64,000 nucleotides of DNA, from NCBI RefSeq assembly GCF_000147335.1, contig NC_014501.1, forward strand, positions 992,001 to 1,056,000, read 5' to 3'. The notes under the pieces are model-generated. The model ran no database searches. It was not told the DNA's origin and saw only the letters and a list, made by a program, of their open reading frames with translations. Both the position numbers and the translations under genes were made by a program. Shown here in pieces: positions 8,209-17,649 of this stretch (positions are counted from its first letter, which is position 1; every line of letters begins with the position of its first letter). The stretch is from Gloeothece verrucosa PCC 7822 (GTDB taxonomy: Bacteria; Cyanobacteriota; Cyanobacteriia; Cyanobacteriales; Microcystaceae).

Positions 8209-11033
8209 AGCCAAAAATCCCTAAAATATCCATCAAAGAGGGGTCACGAACATTTACCATGACTCCCATTGAGAACCATCTGCACCTCCAAGCAATGGTT
8301 AGCATTCGTCTCAGAAATCGGCATTTGGGAGCTTATCTACTCAAAAAGAATAAATCAGCCCCCTGGCAACTGGTTTTCGGTTTTTCTTGCGAGGGCATCC
8401 ATAGTTTTCTGTCTGCCGAAGAAATTGAGGGCGTTTTTGACCAAGTAGAAGCCGGTTTGAAAGATTTTCCGCAGTCTGAGTCAGTAACCTTTCATTTAGG
8501 AGCATTTAAAACTGATAGAGATCGTCAATCGAGTCTTGCCTCTCTCATTAAACGTGCCCCTACCGATGAGGTTAAATTCCTGCTGACCGGAGAACGTCAG
8601 CGTGTCCAAGAATTAGCCGCGTCAGGGCTGCGAGAACCGAAAGTGCTAAAAGTTTACGTTACCTATACCTTCGGCTCATCCGAGCAAGAATACTCAGACT
8701 GGACAGAACGCGCCCTCGGTAAACTCGAAGAATCTCTCGGATGGATGCGAGGAGAAGGAGCAGCAACACAAGCTATACGTCTTGAACAAATGCTCGGTGC
8801 GGGGTTCAATAACGGTTATTTAGTTTGGGAACAACTGTTTATCAACAAACTGAAGCTAAAAATTGCCCCCATGACGGAAACTGAGTTATGGGAAACGTTA
8901 TGGTATCGTCTGAACTCTCGCACTGCACCCATCGAAATTCCTCAACTTCTTATTTTCGATGAGGACGGTATTCGTGAGGAAATTAACTCAGAAGTTCATA
9001 GCGCTACACTGCTATTTGCTGACTCCGTACCGAAAGCTGATCGTAAATGGATCAAATGTGGCAATAAATATACCAGCGTTTTAACCTTTTGGGACAAACC
9101 TGCGGGATGGAAAGATAAAAGGCAGCAATTACATTACCTTTGGGATGTCATTGCCAGAGATTTAGTGACGGATACCGAAATTTTCTGCCAAATCACTCCA
9201 GCCAACCCGACATTAGTTAGAACCACCGTTCAACGCCTGATTAAACAATCGACCTCCGCCACCGTCAGAGCTAACGAGCGGCAAAATGTTGATGTAGCCG
9301 CCAGCATCAACGCCAAGCGTTCCGTTGAAGCACAAGAGAGCTTGTATGAGGGAGCAGTCCCTTTTCATACGGGTATAACCTTTCTCGTTCACCGAAATAC
9401 CTTAGAAGAACTTGATGATGCAAATCGTTCCTTAGAAAACTTCTTTTTACGCCCGGCTTGGGTAGTACGAGAAACCGAAGTGGCTTGGAAAATTTGGTTA
9501 CAAACCCTGCCCATCGTGCAAGAGAAATTACTTTCTTTCCGATACGGAAATCGAAGATTGGTCTATCTCAGTAAAGAATTACCTGGGTTAATTCCCATAG
9601 TAACCACTCTCAGCCCCGATAAAGATGGTTTGGAATTAATCGGCGAAGATGGCGGTACACCAGTTTATATCAACCTTTTCCGTTCAGAAGGCAAACACTT
9701 GGGCGTATTTGGTACAACCCGCTCAGGTAAATCCGTCCTAGTCTCTGGCATCCTCACTCATGCTTTAGCCCGTAACGTTCCTGTGGTAGCTCTCGACTAT
9801 CCCAAACCAGACGGGACAAGCACTTTTACCGATTACACCGAATTTGTCAGTCCTTTAGGAGCCTACTTCGATGTTGGGGCAGAATCGATCAACCTGTTTG
9901 AACGTCCCGACCTTTCCGCATTGCCTCCTGATGAACAGGCGCGACGCTTTGAGGATTATAAAGACTTCCTTTCGGGTTGTCTCGTCGCAATGGTCGTAGG
10001 AGTTAACACAGAAGAAACGCTTAAAACCACTATCCGCACCGTTCTCTACTGCATCCTCAACCGCTTTTTTGCTGATGATATTATCTTAGAACGCTATCAG
10101 AAAGCGGAAGCAGAAGGGTTAGGCACACAAGCGTGGCAAGAAATTCCTACCCTGCGAGATTACCTACAATTTTGTACTTTAGAGGAAATCAGCAACCTTT
10201 TACAACTTGAAGAGGGAATTAACTGGAATTTAGTCCCCAAAGCTTTAGAGCAAATTCGTCTGAGGCTGATTTATTGGGCAAACAGTCGCGTCGGCAAAGC
10301 AATTTCGTCTCCTTCCACTGTTCCGACAGATTCAATGTTGCTGGTATTTGCCCTACGGCAAGTCTCCCAGAGCGAAGATGCGGCTATCCTCTCTTTGGTT
10401 GCCTACGCTGCGGCATTACGTCGGGCAATGGCCTCCCCGATGAGCATCTTCTTTATAGACGAGTCTCCTATTCTCTTCCAATTTCCTGAAATTGCCCAAC
10501 TGGTAGCCATGCTCTGCGCTAACGGTGCAAAAGCGGGTATTCGTGTCATCATTACCGCACAAGACCCCAATACGATCGCTTTGTCCGGCAAAGTGGGGGC
10601 GCAAATTCTCCAGAACTTAAGCGTTCGTTTGATTGGACGGATTCAACGAACAGCCACACCGAGTTTTGTACAAATCTTCGGTTATCCCGTCGAAATTATC
10701 GCCCAATGTGAGCGGTTTTTACCGAATAAACAGGGCGTTTTTACCGGGTGGCTACTCGACGACAGTGGAATTTATACCTTCTGCCGTTATTATCCCGCCT
10801 ATGTTCAATTGGGGGTGGTGGCGAATAATCCCGATGAACAAGCCATCCGTGCCGAATACTTACTTCACTACCCCGACAAGTTTGAAGCGATCGCATTCTT
10901 CAGTCAAATTCTTTGCCGTTCCTTACGCTCAGGAGTTTCCTTAGCTGATTTGTTTGAAGGAGAAGACATAAAGCCGAAAACAGGAACAGAAACTATTAAA
11001 GAAAAAGAGAACTTGATTTTATCGGGCTTTTAA
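8205..11033 (+). CDS. VirB4/TrbE-like conjugation ATPase
   Basis: This 942-residue protein has Walker A GTTRSGKS at 503-510 and Walker B IFFIDE at about 748-753. A later GAKAGIRVIITAQDP segment is typical of the VirB4/TraC sensor region. The N-terminal 450 residues correspond to the membrane-proximal domain of this family. It would sit at the base of the secretion channel and energise pilus assembly and substrate transfer. Length is slightly above the usual 800-900. It overlaps the VirB3-like gene and is followed by a secreted VirB5-position protein. Confidence 0.85.
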   Translation: MKPKIPKISIKEGSRTFTMTPIENHLHLQAMVSIRLRNRHLGAYLLKKNKSAPWQLVFGFSCEGIHSFLSAEEIEGVFDQVEAGLKDFPQSESVTFHLGAFKTDRDRQSSLASLIKRAPTDEVKFLLTGERQRVQELAASGLREPKVLKVYVTYTFGSSEQEYSDWTERALGKLEESLGWMRGEGAATQAIRLEQMLGAGFNNGYLVWEQLFINKLKLKIAPMTETELWETLWYRLNSRTAPIEIPQLLIFDEDGIREEINSEVHSATLLFADSVPKADRKWIKCGNKYTSVLTFWDKPAGWKDKRQQLHYLWDVIARDLVTDTEIFCQITPANPTLVRTTVQRLIKQSTSATVRANERQNVDVAASINAKRSVEAQESLYEGAVPFHTGITFLVHRNTLEELDDANRSLENFFLRPAWVVRETEVAWKIWLQTLPIVQEKLLSFRYGNRRLVYLSKELPGLIPIVTTLSPDKDGLELIGEDGGTPVYINLFRSEGKHLGVFGTTRSGKSVLVSGILTHALARNVPVVALDYPKPDGTSTFTDYTEFVSPLGAYFDVGAESINLFERPDLSALPPDEQARRFEDYKDFLSGCLVAMVVGVNTEETLKTTIRTVLYCILNRFFADDIILERYQKAEAEGLGTQAWQEIPTLRDYLQFCTLEEISNLLQLEEGINWNLVPKALEQIRLRLIYWANSRVGKAISSPSTVPTDSMLLVFALRQVSQSEDAAILSLVAYAAALRRAMASPMSIFFIDESPILFQFPEIAQLVAMLCANGAKAGIRVIITAQDPNTIALSGKVGAQILQNLSVRLIGRIQRTATPSFVQIFGYPVEIIAQCERFLPNKQGVFTGWLLDDSGIYTFCRYYPAYVQLGVVANNPDEQAIRAEYLLHYPDKFEAIAFFSQILCRSLRSGVSLADLFEGEDIKPKTGTETIKEKENLILSGF

Positions 11034-11063
11034 CAACTTTTACACTTTATCCCCTTGAAAGCT

Positions 11064-11909
11064 ATGAATATGATTATTCCCCACCAACAAAAACCCTTCT
11101 GGCATCGCGCTTTACCTATCGGATTGGGAGTGATTGTTTTAGGCTCTCTTAGCGCTAAACCCGTCCGTGCGGGCATTGCCGATTTTTTAGGAAATTCTGT
11201 CTTTGGGGATATTTACTCTCAACTGGTGTCATTTTTCCCCCAAATGATTGCCGTAGATCAATGGATTTCTCTACTAGAGGACAGCGTTAACGATCCCTGT
11301 CAGGCTGTTCCTATCCTATTTGCTACCCCTAGTGAACCGGGTTGGTGTACGAGTGCAACGGATATCCTCGGTGGAGATAGCATGACGGGTATTCTTCGGG
11401 ATGTGACCGGCGATCTCGGTATTCCTGACCCGATGCAAGCTCGCGCCCAGATTCAAGAAAAAGTCGATGAAGCTGGCGAAACGGCTGATCCTTTTATTAT
11501 CAATCCTGAACTGTATGGGATCGAACTGGGGAATTTAAGCGATCGCTCTGCTACTTCCCTCAGTGCTAAAACTGTTCTCTCAGATGAGGGACAGCAGCAA
11601 ATGGAAGACGAAATCGAGCAAAGTAGTGAGATTGTTCAATCTATCCTCGACACTTCTGATGAAGCCCAATCCTACGACAGCACTCAGGATGTGGTGAAAG
11701 CTTTAACCCGAATTAACGCCCAACAATCGGTCATTACGGCGATGCAACAGGCTTCTTCCTTGAGAAGCCGCACCGATACCCAATTCACCAATCTGAATCT
11801 GGCTAATATTTCCCGTTCTCTTGACCAACAAAATCGAGATAAGCAAGCCCAATCAACGGTTGATGGCTTCCTGTTACTGAATTTGACGGCTCAATCTAAT
11901 CTTTTTTAA
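11064..11909 (+). CDS. VirB5/TrbJ-position exported protein
   Basis: ATG at 11064 is preferred over the TTG at 11055. The product has a signal peptide: basic WHR, a hydrophobic GLGVIVLGSL core and a predicted AXA-type cut after KPVRA. The mature chain is acidic and helical, with a Gln- and Ser-rich C-terminal half, as in VirB5/TrbJ pilus-tip or periplasmic proteins. Two conserved-looking cysteines (DPC and GWC) may form a disulfide. It lies between VirB4- and VirB6-like genes, where VirB5 is expected. Sequence similarity is weak, so the name is tentative. Confidence 0.5.
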   Translation: MNMIIPHQQKPFWHRALPIGLGVIVLGSLSAKPVRAGIADFLGNSVFGDIYSQLVSFFPQMIAVDQWISLLEDSVNDPCQAVPILFATPSEPGWCTSATDILGGDSMTGILRDVTGDLGIPDPMQARAQIQEKVDEAGETADPFIINPELYGIELGNLSDRSATSLSAKTVLSDEGQQQMEDEIEQSSEIVQSILDTSDEAQSYDSTQDVVKALTRINAQQSVITAMQQASSLRSRTDTQFTNLNLANISRSLDQQNRDKQAQSTVDGFLLLNLTAQSNLF

Positions 11910-11915
11910 AACTAC

Positions 11916-12953
11916 ATGAGTGATTTTTCTCTTAACAATATTCTGATTGATGGCGCAAAAGCTGCATCTGATGTTGCCACGTCCTGGGACAATACCTGGA
12001 AAAACGTTCTGGGCGATTCGGGTTCTTTAGGTGGGACTACTCTTTACGGTGTCCTCTGTTGGGTGGGAACCCTCTTTGCTGTAGGAACCCTGATTTTTCT
12101 GATCGTCGAACTCTACAAAGACTTAAACGAAGGCAAACCCGCCGTCCTCACTTCCTTGGTATGGCCGTTACTGGTGGCTTTCCTGTTAGCTAATAACGGT
12201 TACTGGTTAGCCAAAAGTACCTTGTCTCTGCGGGAAATTATCAATCAAGCTAACTCTCAAGTTATTGCTATCACAATGTCTGGAGTCAAACTTGATGAGC
12301 TTTACCGGCAGGCTAACGGCAATATCGGACTACAAGGCATTATTTCCAATAGTATGCGGGCTTGTCAATCCCTGAGCGGAGAAGCCCAAATGCAGTGTAT
12401 GAGCCAAGCCGTCACGCAAGCACAAACCTTTGTTGATAATTACAAATCCCAGTTTGGCGATACAAGCTGGCTCGACAAAATTCAAGGATTTCTCGACGGG
12501 ATCGGGAGCGCAATTACGGGCGGAGCGGTCGATATGGGGGTTTTTGGACTGCTTAAGCCGATTTGGATGCCGATTGTCGTTGCTGTCCTCTACTGGTTAC
12601 AAATTGCTTATCAGAATTTACTCGAAGCGGCTCTACTCATTACGGCTTTACTCGGCCCGATCGCCGTTGGGGGTTCTCTGTTGCCCTACGGGCCTAGATC
12701 AATCTTCGCTTGGTTAACGGGCTTCTTTTCCGTAGGGTTCGCTCGACTCTGCTTCAACATAATCGTCGGACTAGCCTCTGTGGTAGCCACAAGTGCAGAA
12801 GGTGGCGATCCCTTCTGGTTTGCTCTGTTTGCTGGCTTGTTAGCTCCGATTTTAGCTTCTAGCTTGGCTTCGGGAGCGGGATTGACGGTCTGGACATCCA
12901 TTGCTAGTGCAGTGGGAAAAACCGCCACAACCATTGGTGGATTGATGGTTTAG
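11916..12953 (+). CDS. VirB6/TrbL-like polytopic membrane protein
   Basis: This 345-residue protein has hydrophobic helices at about 45-67 and 80-95, and a cluster of four to five between about 210 and 335. A large soluble loop (about 105-205) holds two cysteines (RACQSLSG and QCMSQ). The topology and central loop are those of VirB6/TrbL, which lines the inner-membrane channel. It starts 7 bp after the VirB5-position gene and ends 13 bp before the VirB8-like gene, so the genes form one operon. Confidence 0.65.
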   Translation: MSDFSLNNILIDGAKAASDVATSWDNTWKNVLGDSGSLGGTTLYGVLCWVGTLFAVGTLIFLIVELYKDLNEGKPAVLTSLVWPLLVAFLLANNGYWLAKSTLSLREIINQANSQVIAITMSGVKLDELYRQANGNIGLQGIISNSMRACQSLSGEAQMQCMSQAVTQAQTFVDNYKSQFGDTSWLDKIQGFLDGIGSAITGGAVDMGVFGLLKPIWMPIVVAVLYWLQIAYQNLLEAALLITALLGPIAVGGSLLPYGPRSIFAWLTGFFSVGFARLCFNIIVGLASVVATSAEGGDPFWFALFAGLLAPILASSLASGAGLTVWTSIASAVGKTATTIGGLMV

Positions 12954-12965
12954 GAGGATAGAATC

Positions 12966-13799
12966 ATGCAATTATTTAAACTCAAAAAAGCCGCTTCTTC
13001 TACTGAGGTGAAAATCCCTAAAGCCCAACGCCTCATTAAAAATTCTTCGAGTAATGTTCTGACTCTTTTCGTTTTAGCCACTTTGGGTTTACAAGGGCTG
13101 CTGTTTCTTCAAACCACGTTTAATACAATCTGGATTGCTAAACTAGCTCGAAAACCTTCACCAACTTTGGTGGAATTAGTAGATGGGCGTTCAGTTCAAG
13201 TTGGGGCACAAGCTTCCCTCTATCGTTCTCCTCAAGCGATTCAGTATTTCACCAGTCAGATTACCTCTATGCTCTTTAGTGCGTCAGGTACTTTGCAGGG
13301 CAATGACAAAGTTCCAACAAGCACACTCAAGCCTACCTTAGATCCCGGCGTAGAACTGAGCGGTAATAGTTTCCGAGGTAAACGCAAAGTAACGACGGCT
13401 GCCTGGGAAGCGAGTTTTGCACTCTCTGAAGATTTTCGTAGCACTTTCTTACCCCTTTTAGCCGAAATTACCCCCGTCGGGGTGTTTAGTGGCACAACTC
13501 AAACGGTTTTGGTCATCGATCATCTCTCCGAACCTGAACCGATTGAGCAGGGCAAATGGAAATTAAAGATGATTGCCAATCTTTATTTCTTCACGGGAGG
13601 CGATCGCATTGGTAAAGCCGTTCCCGTGAATAAAGATATTTACGTTAGGGCAGTTTACATCACGCCTAAACCTTTACCCGAAAGCGCGACGGAAATACAA
13701 CGAGCGGTTTATAACGCCCGTACTGCGGGGCTGGAAATTTACCGTTTTGGAGACTTAGCACCTTCTTCTAATCCTGATGTTGCCCCTCCTAAAAAATGA
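12966..13799 (+). CDS. VirB8/TraE-like T4SS core protein
   Basis: This 277-residue bitopic protein has a cytoplasmic N-terminus, a single membrane helix at about residues 30-52 and a periplasmic domain of about 220 residues. That layout matches VirB8/TraE. The ATG follows AGGAGG by a few bases. Its stop overlaps the next start (ATGA), and the next gene is a clear VirB10. The assignment is from topology and gene order, since the fold itself has no motif that can be read by eye. Confidence 0.5.
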   Translation: MQLFKLKKAASSTEVKIPKAQRLIKNSSSNVLTLFVLATLGLQGLLFLQTTFNTIWIAKLARKPSPTLVELVDGRSVQVGAQASLYRSPQAIQYFTSQITSMLFSASGTLQGNDKVPTSTLKPTLDPGVELSGNSFRGKRKVTTAAWEASFALSEDFRSTFLPLLAEITPVGVFSGTTQTVLVIDHLSEPEPIEQGKWKLKMIANLYFFTGGDRIGKAVPVNKDIYVRAVYITPKPLPESATEIQRAVYNARTAGLEIYRFGDLAPSSNPDVAPPKK

Positions 13800-15298
13800 G
13801 GTTTATAAAGATGAATAGCCAAACTCAAGAAACTTCCCCGAAAAATGCTGCCACAGAAGAACGGTTAGCCAAATTGACCGGTTTTAACTCCCCATCAGCC
13901 GGTTCTTCTGAGTCAAAAACCCCTTCTTCTACACACTCTCCTCTGCTAACCGATGAAGATTTAGAAGAACAGATTACAAGACATAGTTTCGCCTCTAGCC
14001 CCTTATCTAAGTTAGTTTTTGTCGCGGGAGTCGTCTTTTTTGTGGTTTTTGTGGCGAGTTTGTTTCTGTCACAATTCCAATCTCCAGGCGAGTCAGTATC
14101 AGCGAAAAAACCAAACGAGACGAAAGAAAGTCAACAAAGTCCCTTACTTTCTCCTGAAAATCAAGATAAAGAGAAAAGTGAACTCCTTTCCGAACTGGCC
14201 TTAAGGGAGCAGCAAGAGCGGCTTAAAGATTTAGAAGCCGAGAAAGTTAAGCAACCTCAACCCATCAAACAAGATCCACGAACCGGACAACCTCAACCAA
14301 AAACCGTTACCTTACCACAGAAACGACCTGTGCAAAGTGTTCCCATCCGTCAGACTCCCATTCGGCAAACACCTGTTCGGCCAGTTGTCTATCAACCTCG
14401 ACCTCAGCCTGTTCCGGTTCGCTACGGGCAACCTGTACGCTCTATTCCGGCTGTTAGGGCAACTGTATCACCCTCTAGGAGCAATCTCGTTGATCCGAGT
14501 CAGGTTTGGACACAACTGGCTCAAGTCGGCTCTTTTGGGGGTGTTAGTAGTCAATCAAGAATTTCTAACCGCTCAATGCCCAGATACGAGCCAAAAACCG
14601 CCTCTACCCCAGTTGTTCCTAATATAAGAGCGACTGAAACTCCTGTACCCGAAAATTCGAGTAATTCTACTAATTATAATCCTTCATCTCCTGCCGTAGC
14701 TTTTGGGCAGTCAGTATCAGCCGTTTTAGACACAACTATTGCTTGGGAAAGTTCTCGCAACAGCACAACTGAAGTCGCTCCTGATGACCGTTACATCATT
14801 ACTCTCGACGAACCGCTCAAAGACAAGTCCGGTAATGTTTTAATTCGGGCAGGTTCGCAACTCGTGGTCAAACTATCTGCGGGGAATAATGCCCTCGTTA
14901 CCTTGATTGCCGAAAGTCTTATGGTTGATGGGGTTGAAACGAAATTGCCCCAAGGCGCTTTAAAAATCAGAGGGGTAAAAGGTCAACCCCTTATCGCCTC
15001 AAGGAAGACCTTTGGAGGAAGCAATGGAAATAGTGCCGAAGCTTTGACCGATATCCTCTCGGTTGCGGGGGATTTTGCCGATATTCCCGGTACTCGTTCC
15101 CTTTCTACCCTCTATCGGGGTATAACGGGCGGGAAAACTCGCCGTTCTGGGGTTACGGCGACAGTGTTGTACCTGAAGGCAGGGACTCCTCTAGAAGTCT
15201 TCGTAAACAAGAGTTTTAACCTCGATGTGCCCGAAAAGCCTTTAGAACTGGATTTAAGCGGATTGACATCAGTCGAAGGAGGGGCGGGAAATGATTAA
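13796..15298 (+). CDS. VirB10/TrbI-like T4SS scaffold protein
   Basis: This 500-residue protein has a short cytoplasmic N-terminus, one membrane helix at about residues 68-92, a long Pro-, Gln- and Arg-rich linker (about 120-230) and a C-terminal beta-barrel domain from about 300. The barrel carries VirB10 hallmarks (ITLDEPLKDKSGNVLIRAGS and a later LPQGALKIRG stretch). VirB10 spans both membranes and gates the channel. An in-frame ATG at 13811 is an alternative start, but ATG 13796 overlaps the upstream stop and implies coupling. It overlaps the next gene by 8 bp. Confidence 0.8.
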   Translation: MRFIKMNSQTQETSPKNAATEERLAKLTGFNSPSAGSSESKTPSSTHSPLLTDEDLEEQITRHSFASSPLSKLVFVAGVVFFVVFVASLFLSQFQSPGESVSAKKPNETKESQQSPLLSPENQDKEKSELLSELALREQQERLKDLEAEKVKQPQPIKQDPRTGQPQPKTVTLPQKRPVQSVPIRQTPIRQTPVRPVVYQPRPQPVPVRYGQPVRSIPAVRATVSPSRSNLVDPSQVWTQLAQVGSFGGVSSQSRISNRSMPRYEPKTASTPVVPNIRATETPVPENSSNSTNYNPSSPAVAFGQSVSAVLDTTIAWESSRNSTTEVAPDDRYIITLDEPLKDKSGNVLIRAGSQLVVKLSAGNNALVTLIAESLMVDGVETKLPQGALKIRGVKGQPLIASRKTFGGSNGNSAEALTDILSVAGDFADIPGTRSLSTLYRGITGGKTRRSGVTATVLYLKAGTPLEVFVNKSFNLDVPEKPLELDLSGLTSVEGGAGND

Positions 15299-15998
15299 AA
15301 AAGCGATAACTACGAGTCTAACCCTCGTATTACTTCAATTCACCCCATCAGTAATGGCTAACTCTGTTCTCAACTTCTCTAGCAGCCATGCAGAAGGCCG
15401 TACAGGTTCAATTCCTTCTGTTACTGTTTGGCCAGGAATGGGACTGTCTCTCAACTTTTCGGGAACCGGAGAACGTATTGTTAAAGCTTGGCTAGATGAC
15501 CCATCTCGCTTAACCTTGGACTTCGATACTCCTATTTCTGTCCCACAGGAGAACGAGGGCTATAGCTCAACTACGATTATCCATCTTCGTCGCATTCATT
15601 CGTTAAAATTCGCTCATTTACCGGCTACAGCCACCACCCTTTTAACGGTTGTTACCGAATCTGGGGGAACGCGAAATATTTATTACTTCCGTGTTGGCTA
15701 TGGCAGTGGTCAAGCTCGTTACGTTGCTGTCAATATTAACAGCGATCCTCGTCCTGCTCTGCAACAACGTCAACGACTAGAACAAAACACTCTTGCTAGG
15801 GCTAACCGCATTGAACAAGGTTTAAAAATCGCTCAAAGCCGCGATACATCGAAACGTAATCGACAAGTTTTTGAAAGAGTTGAAATCTTGCTGGCTCATG
15901 TGCGAGGTGGGATGTCCTGGGATGATGCTCTACGTCGCACTAATCTTGCTCCCTCTGTACTCCTTCAATTAGAAGCTTTAGTGGCCGCTTCAGATTAA
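15291..15998 (+). CDS. VirB9/TraK-like outer-membrane complex protein
   Basis: This 235-residue exported protein has a signal peptide ending near SVMANS. A beta-rich domain (about 40-155) includes a GMGLSLNFSGTGERIVKAWL segment reminiscent of TraK/VirB9 N-terminal domains. The C-terminal 70 residues are helical and charged. With VirB10 immediately upstream, the outer-membrane ring partner is the natural candidate. Gene order is B10 then B9, the reverse of Agrobacterium virB. Confidence 0.45.
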   Translation: MIKKAITTSLTLVLLQFTPSVMANSVLNFSSSHAEGRTGSIPSVTVWPGMGLSLNFSGTGERIVKAWLDDPSRLTLDFDTPISVPQENEGYSSTTIIHLRRIHSLKFAHLPATATTLLTVVTESGGTRNIYYFRVGYGSGQARYVAVNINSDPRPALQQRQRLEQNTLARANRIEQGLKIAQSRDTSKRNRQVFERVEILLAHVRGGMSWDDALRRTNLAPSVLLQLEALVAASD

Positions 15999-16040
15999 TA
16001 CTTAAGTTTTTTGCCCCATACGAGTGAAAATAATAAACCA

Positions 16041-17231
16041 ATGCTCAAACCGAATCTTACCCAATATGCTGCACTAATACTTGCTGGTGCTACTGCCTTC
16101 ATCTCTTTTAATACCATTCTTGTAGCCAAGCCAAAAATAGCATCTGCTCAAAAGAGCGCTGGTAGTGAAATGTATGTTCCTTCCGTTGAGAGCAATGGTG
16201 CGTTTTTACCGGACTGGGAACGCATTACTTTCCGTGTGATTCCTCCTGTCTCTAGAAGCGGCTCACTTGACCTATCTGGTTCCACAGGAGTTGTCGGTTA
16301 CAATCGTTTGAGGAGTTGGAAAGCCGGCGATTCCATTACCTCAATCGTTACTCTTGGGGATTTAGCCTCTTCGACTAACCTTCCTAGCCGTTCACTCTTG
16401 AGTATTTTAAATCCTGTAGGATTGTCGGGGAATTCTGTAAGTCTTGCCGATTTTGGAGTCATTAAAAAGCAAACCCTCAAAACCTTGGTTGATGCTATTC
16501 CCGACTTAGCCCATTTTTCCCTCCATGAGGTTGCGCCCCTCTATGATCTTGTAGAAACACAGTTAGGTAGTGCGAACGCAACGGACTTAAGTAATTGGGC
16601 CTTGGGAGATTTAATTAACGATGACTCACTAGCCAATTTACCTTTAGATTCTCTTAACCTGGCTAAATATAATGTCAATTCCCTTCCTGGGCTTTTAGAT
16701 ACACCCCTAGACCAATTTGCCGGATGGGATGAGACTTTAATCGAGGAAATACCGGGGCTGGCCGATTTGCCCTTTTCCAATTTCTTCACGGATTTGGGCA
16801 CACCTGGGATATTTGCCCTGGTAGATATCGTATTTGGCGAAAAAGAAGCCCATCGCGTCAATACCGTGACCGGAAGTGATGTAGTAGGTTTTGACTATCC
16901 CTGTGACCAAAATAACTGCGCTCATATCGAACTAGCCGGCCCCGACTGGTTAGGGGCAACGTTTGTTCATGGGAAACAATGGATTTCTGGTAACTCTCAA
17001 TCGGTTGCTGGTGGCAGTGGCTGTCTTGCCGGCTCTGAACCTACGGGGCGACTTCCTTTTGGTGAAGGCTTTAAAGTCGTTCTCACCGATACTGATGAAG
17101 CTTCGGGGATAGCCAAATTTTCCATTTACTTTCGCTTTTGTACTTTATGTGGCTGTAGCCCATACATAATCGGCCCCTTCCCTTGGATGTCACAGCATGA
17201 AAAAGACATCATCTTTCTTGGCGCATTTTAG
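16041..17231 (+). CDS. Exported hypothetical protein of the T4SS operon
   Basis: ATG 16041 is chosen over the TTG at 16011. The product of about 396 residues begins with a signal sequence (LTQYAALILAGATAF, cut near IASAQ). The middle is a chain of short Leu-rich phrases built on LxxLxDxxxxxL, likely helical repeats (about 90-260). The C-terminal 120 residues hold a cysteine cluster, including CDQNNCAH and a later CTLCGC. I know no named family. It may be a periplasmic or surface component of this cyanobacterial conjugation apparatus. Confidence 0.55.
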   Translation: MLKPNLTQYAALILAGATAFISFNTILVAKPKIASAQKSAGSEMYVPSVESNGAFLPDWERITFRVIPPVSRSGSLDLSGSTGVVGYNRLRSWKAGDSITSIVTLGDLASSTNLPSRSLLSILNPVGLSGNSVSLADFGVIKKQTLKTLVDAIPDLAHFSLHEVAPLYDLVETQLGSANATDLSNWALGDLINDDSLANLPLDSLNLAKYNVNSLPGLLDTPLDQFAGWDETLIEEIPGLADLPFSNFFTDLGTPGIFALVDIVFGEKEAHRVNTVTGSDVVGFDYPCDQNNCAHIELAGPDWLGATFVHGKQWISGNSQSVAGGSGCLAGSEPTGRLPFGEGFKVVLTDTDEASGIAKFSIYFRFCTLCGCSPYIIGPFPWMSQHEKDIIFLGAF

Positions 17232-17266
17232 TCATAAATTTCCTTAAAGAAACAATAAGAAGAACC

Positions 17267-17602
17267 ATGATGACACTTCCACCGAATATTGCCGAAAAAT
17301 TGAAATCCTATCAGGCGATCGCTCTTGCTCTAGAACCCGTTTACCATAAACCCTCATTGCCGGCAGGTTATCAACCGAAGCTCATTGAAGTTTTCTGTGA
17401 CCAGAAGTTAGCTCTCCAGTGGGCAAATGGTTATATTACCCATGAAATCTCAGTGCCTTCTAGTTATACCCCTAAAACCATTGAGTGGGCAATTGACGGA
17501 GAACTGGCTTGGGTTTTAGTTGAGGGAGAAACCTTGCTCAATCGTCTGGAAAATCCGATCCAAATGCCAGATTTAGGGTTATTGAAGGGTAAAAACCGTT
17601 AA
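17267..17602 (+). CDS. Small soluble hypothetical protein
   Basis: This 111-residue protein without membrane segments is rich in aromatic residues and Pro, with a repeated ALQWANGY / AIDGELAWVLVEGE texture suggesting a compact alpha-beta fold. It lies 35 bp after the exported protein and 47 bp before the next gene on the same strand. No family is recognised. Confidence 0.5.
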   Translation: MMTLPPNIAEKLKSYQAIALALEPVYHKPSLPAGYQPKLIEVFCDQKLALQWANGYITHEISVPSSYTPKTIEWAIDGELAWVLVEGETLLNRLENPIQMPDLGLLKGKNR

Positions 17603-17649
17603 AATCATTTCCCTTTCTCGTTTGTCAAAGAAATCTACTGATAACTATT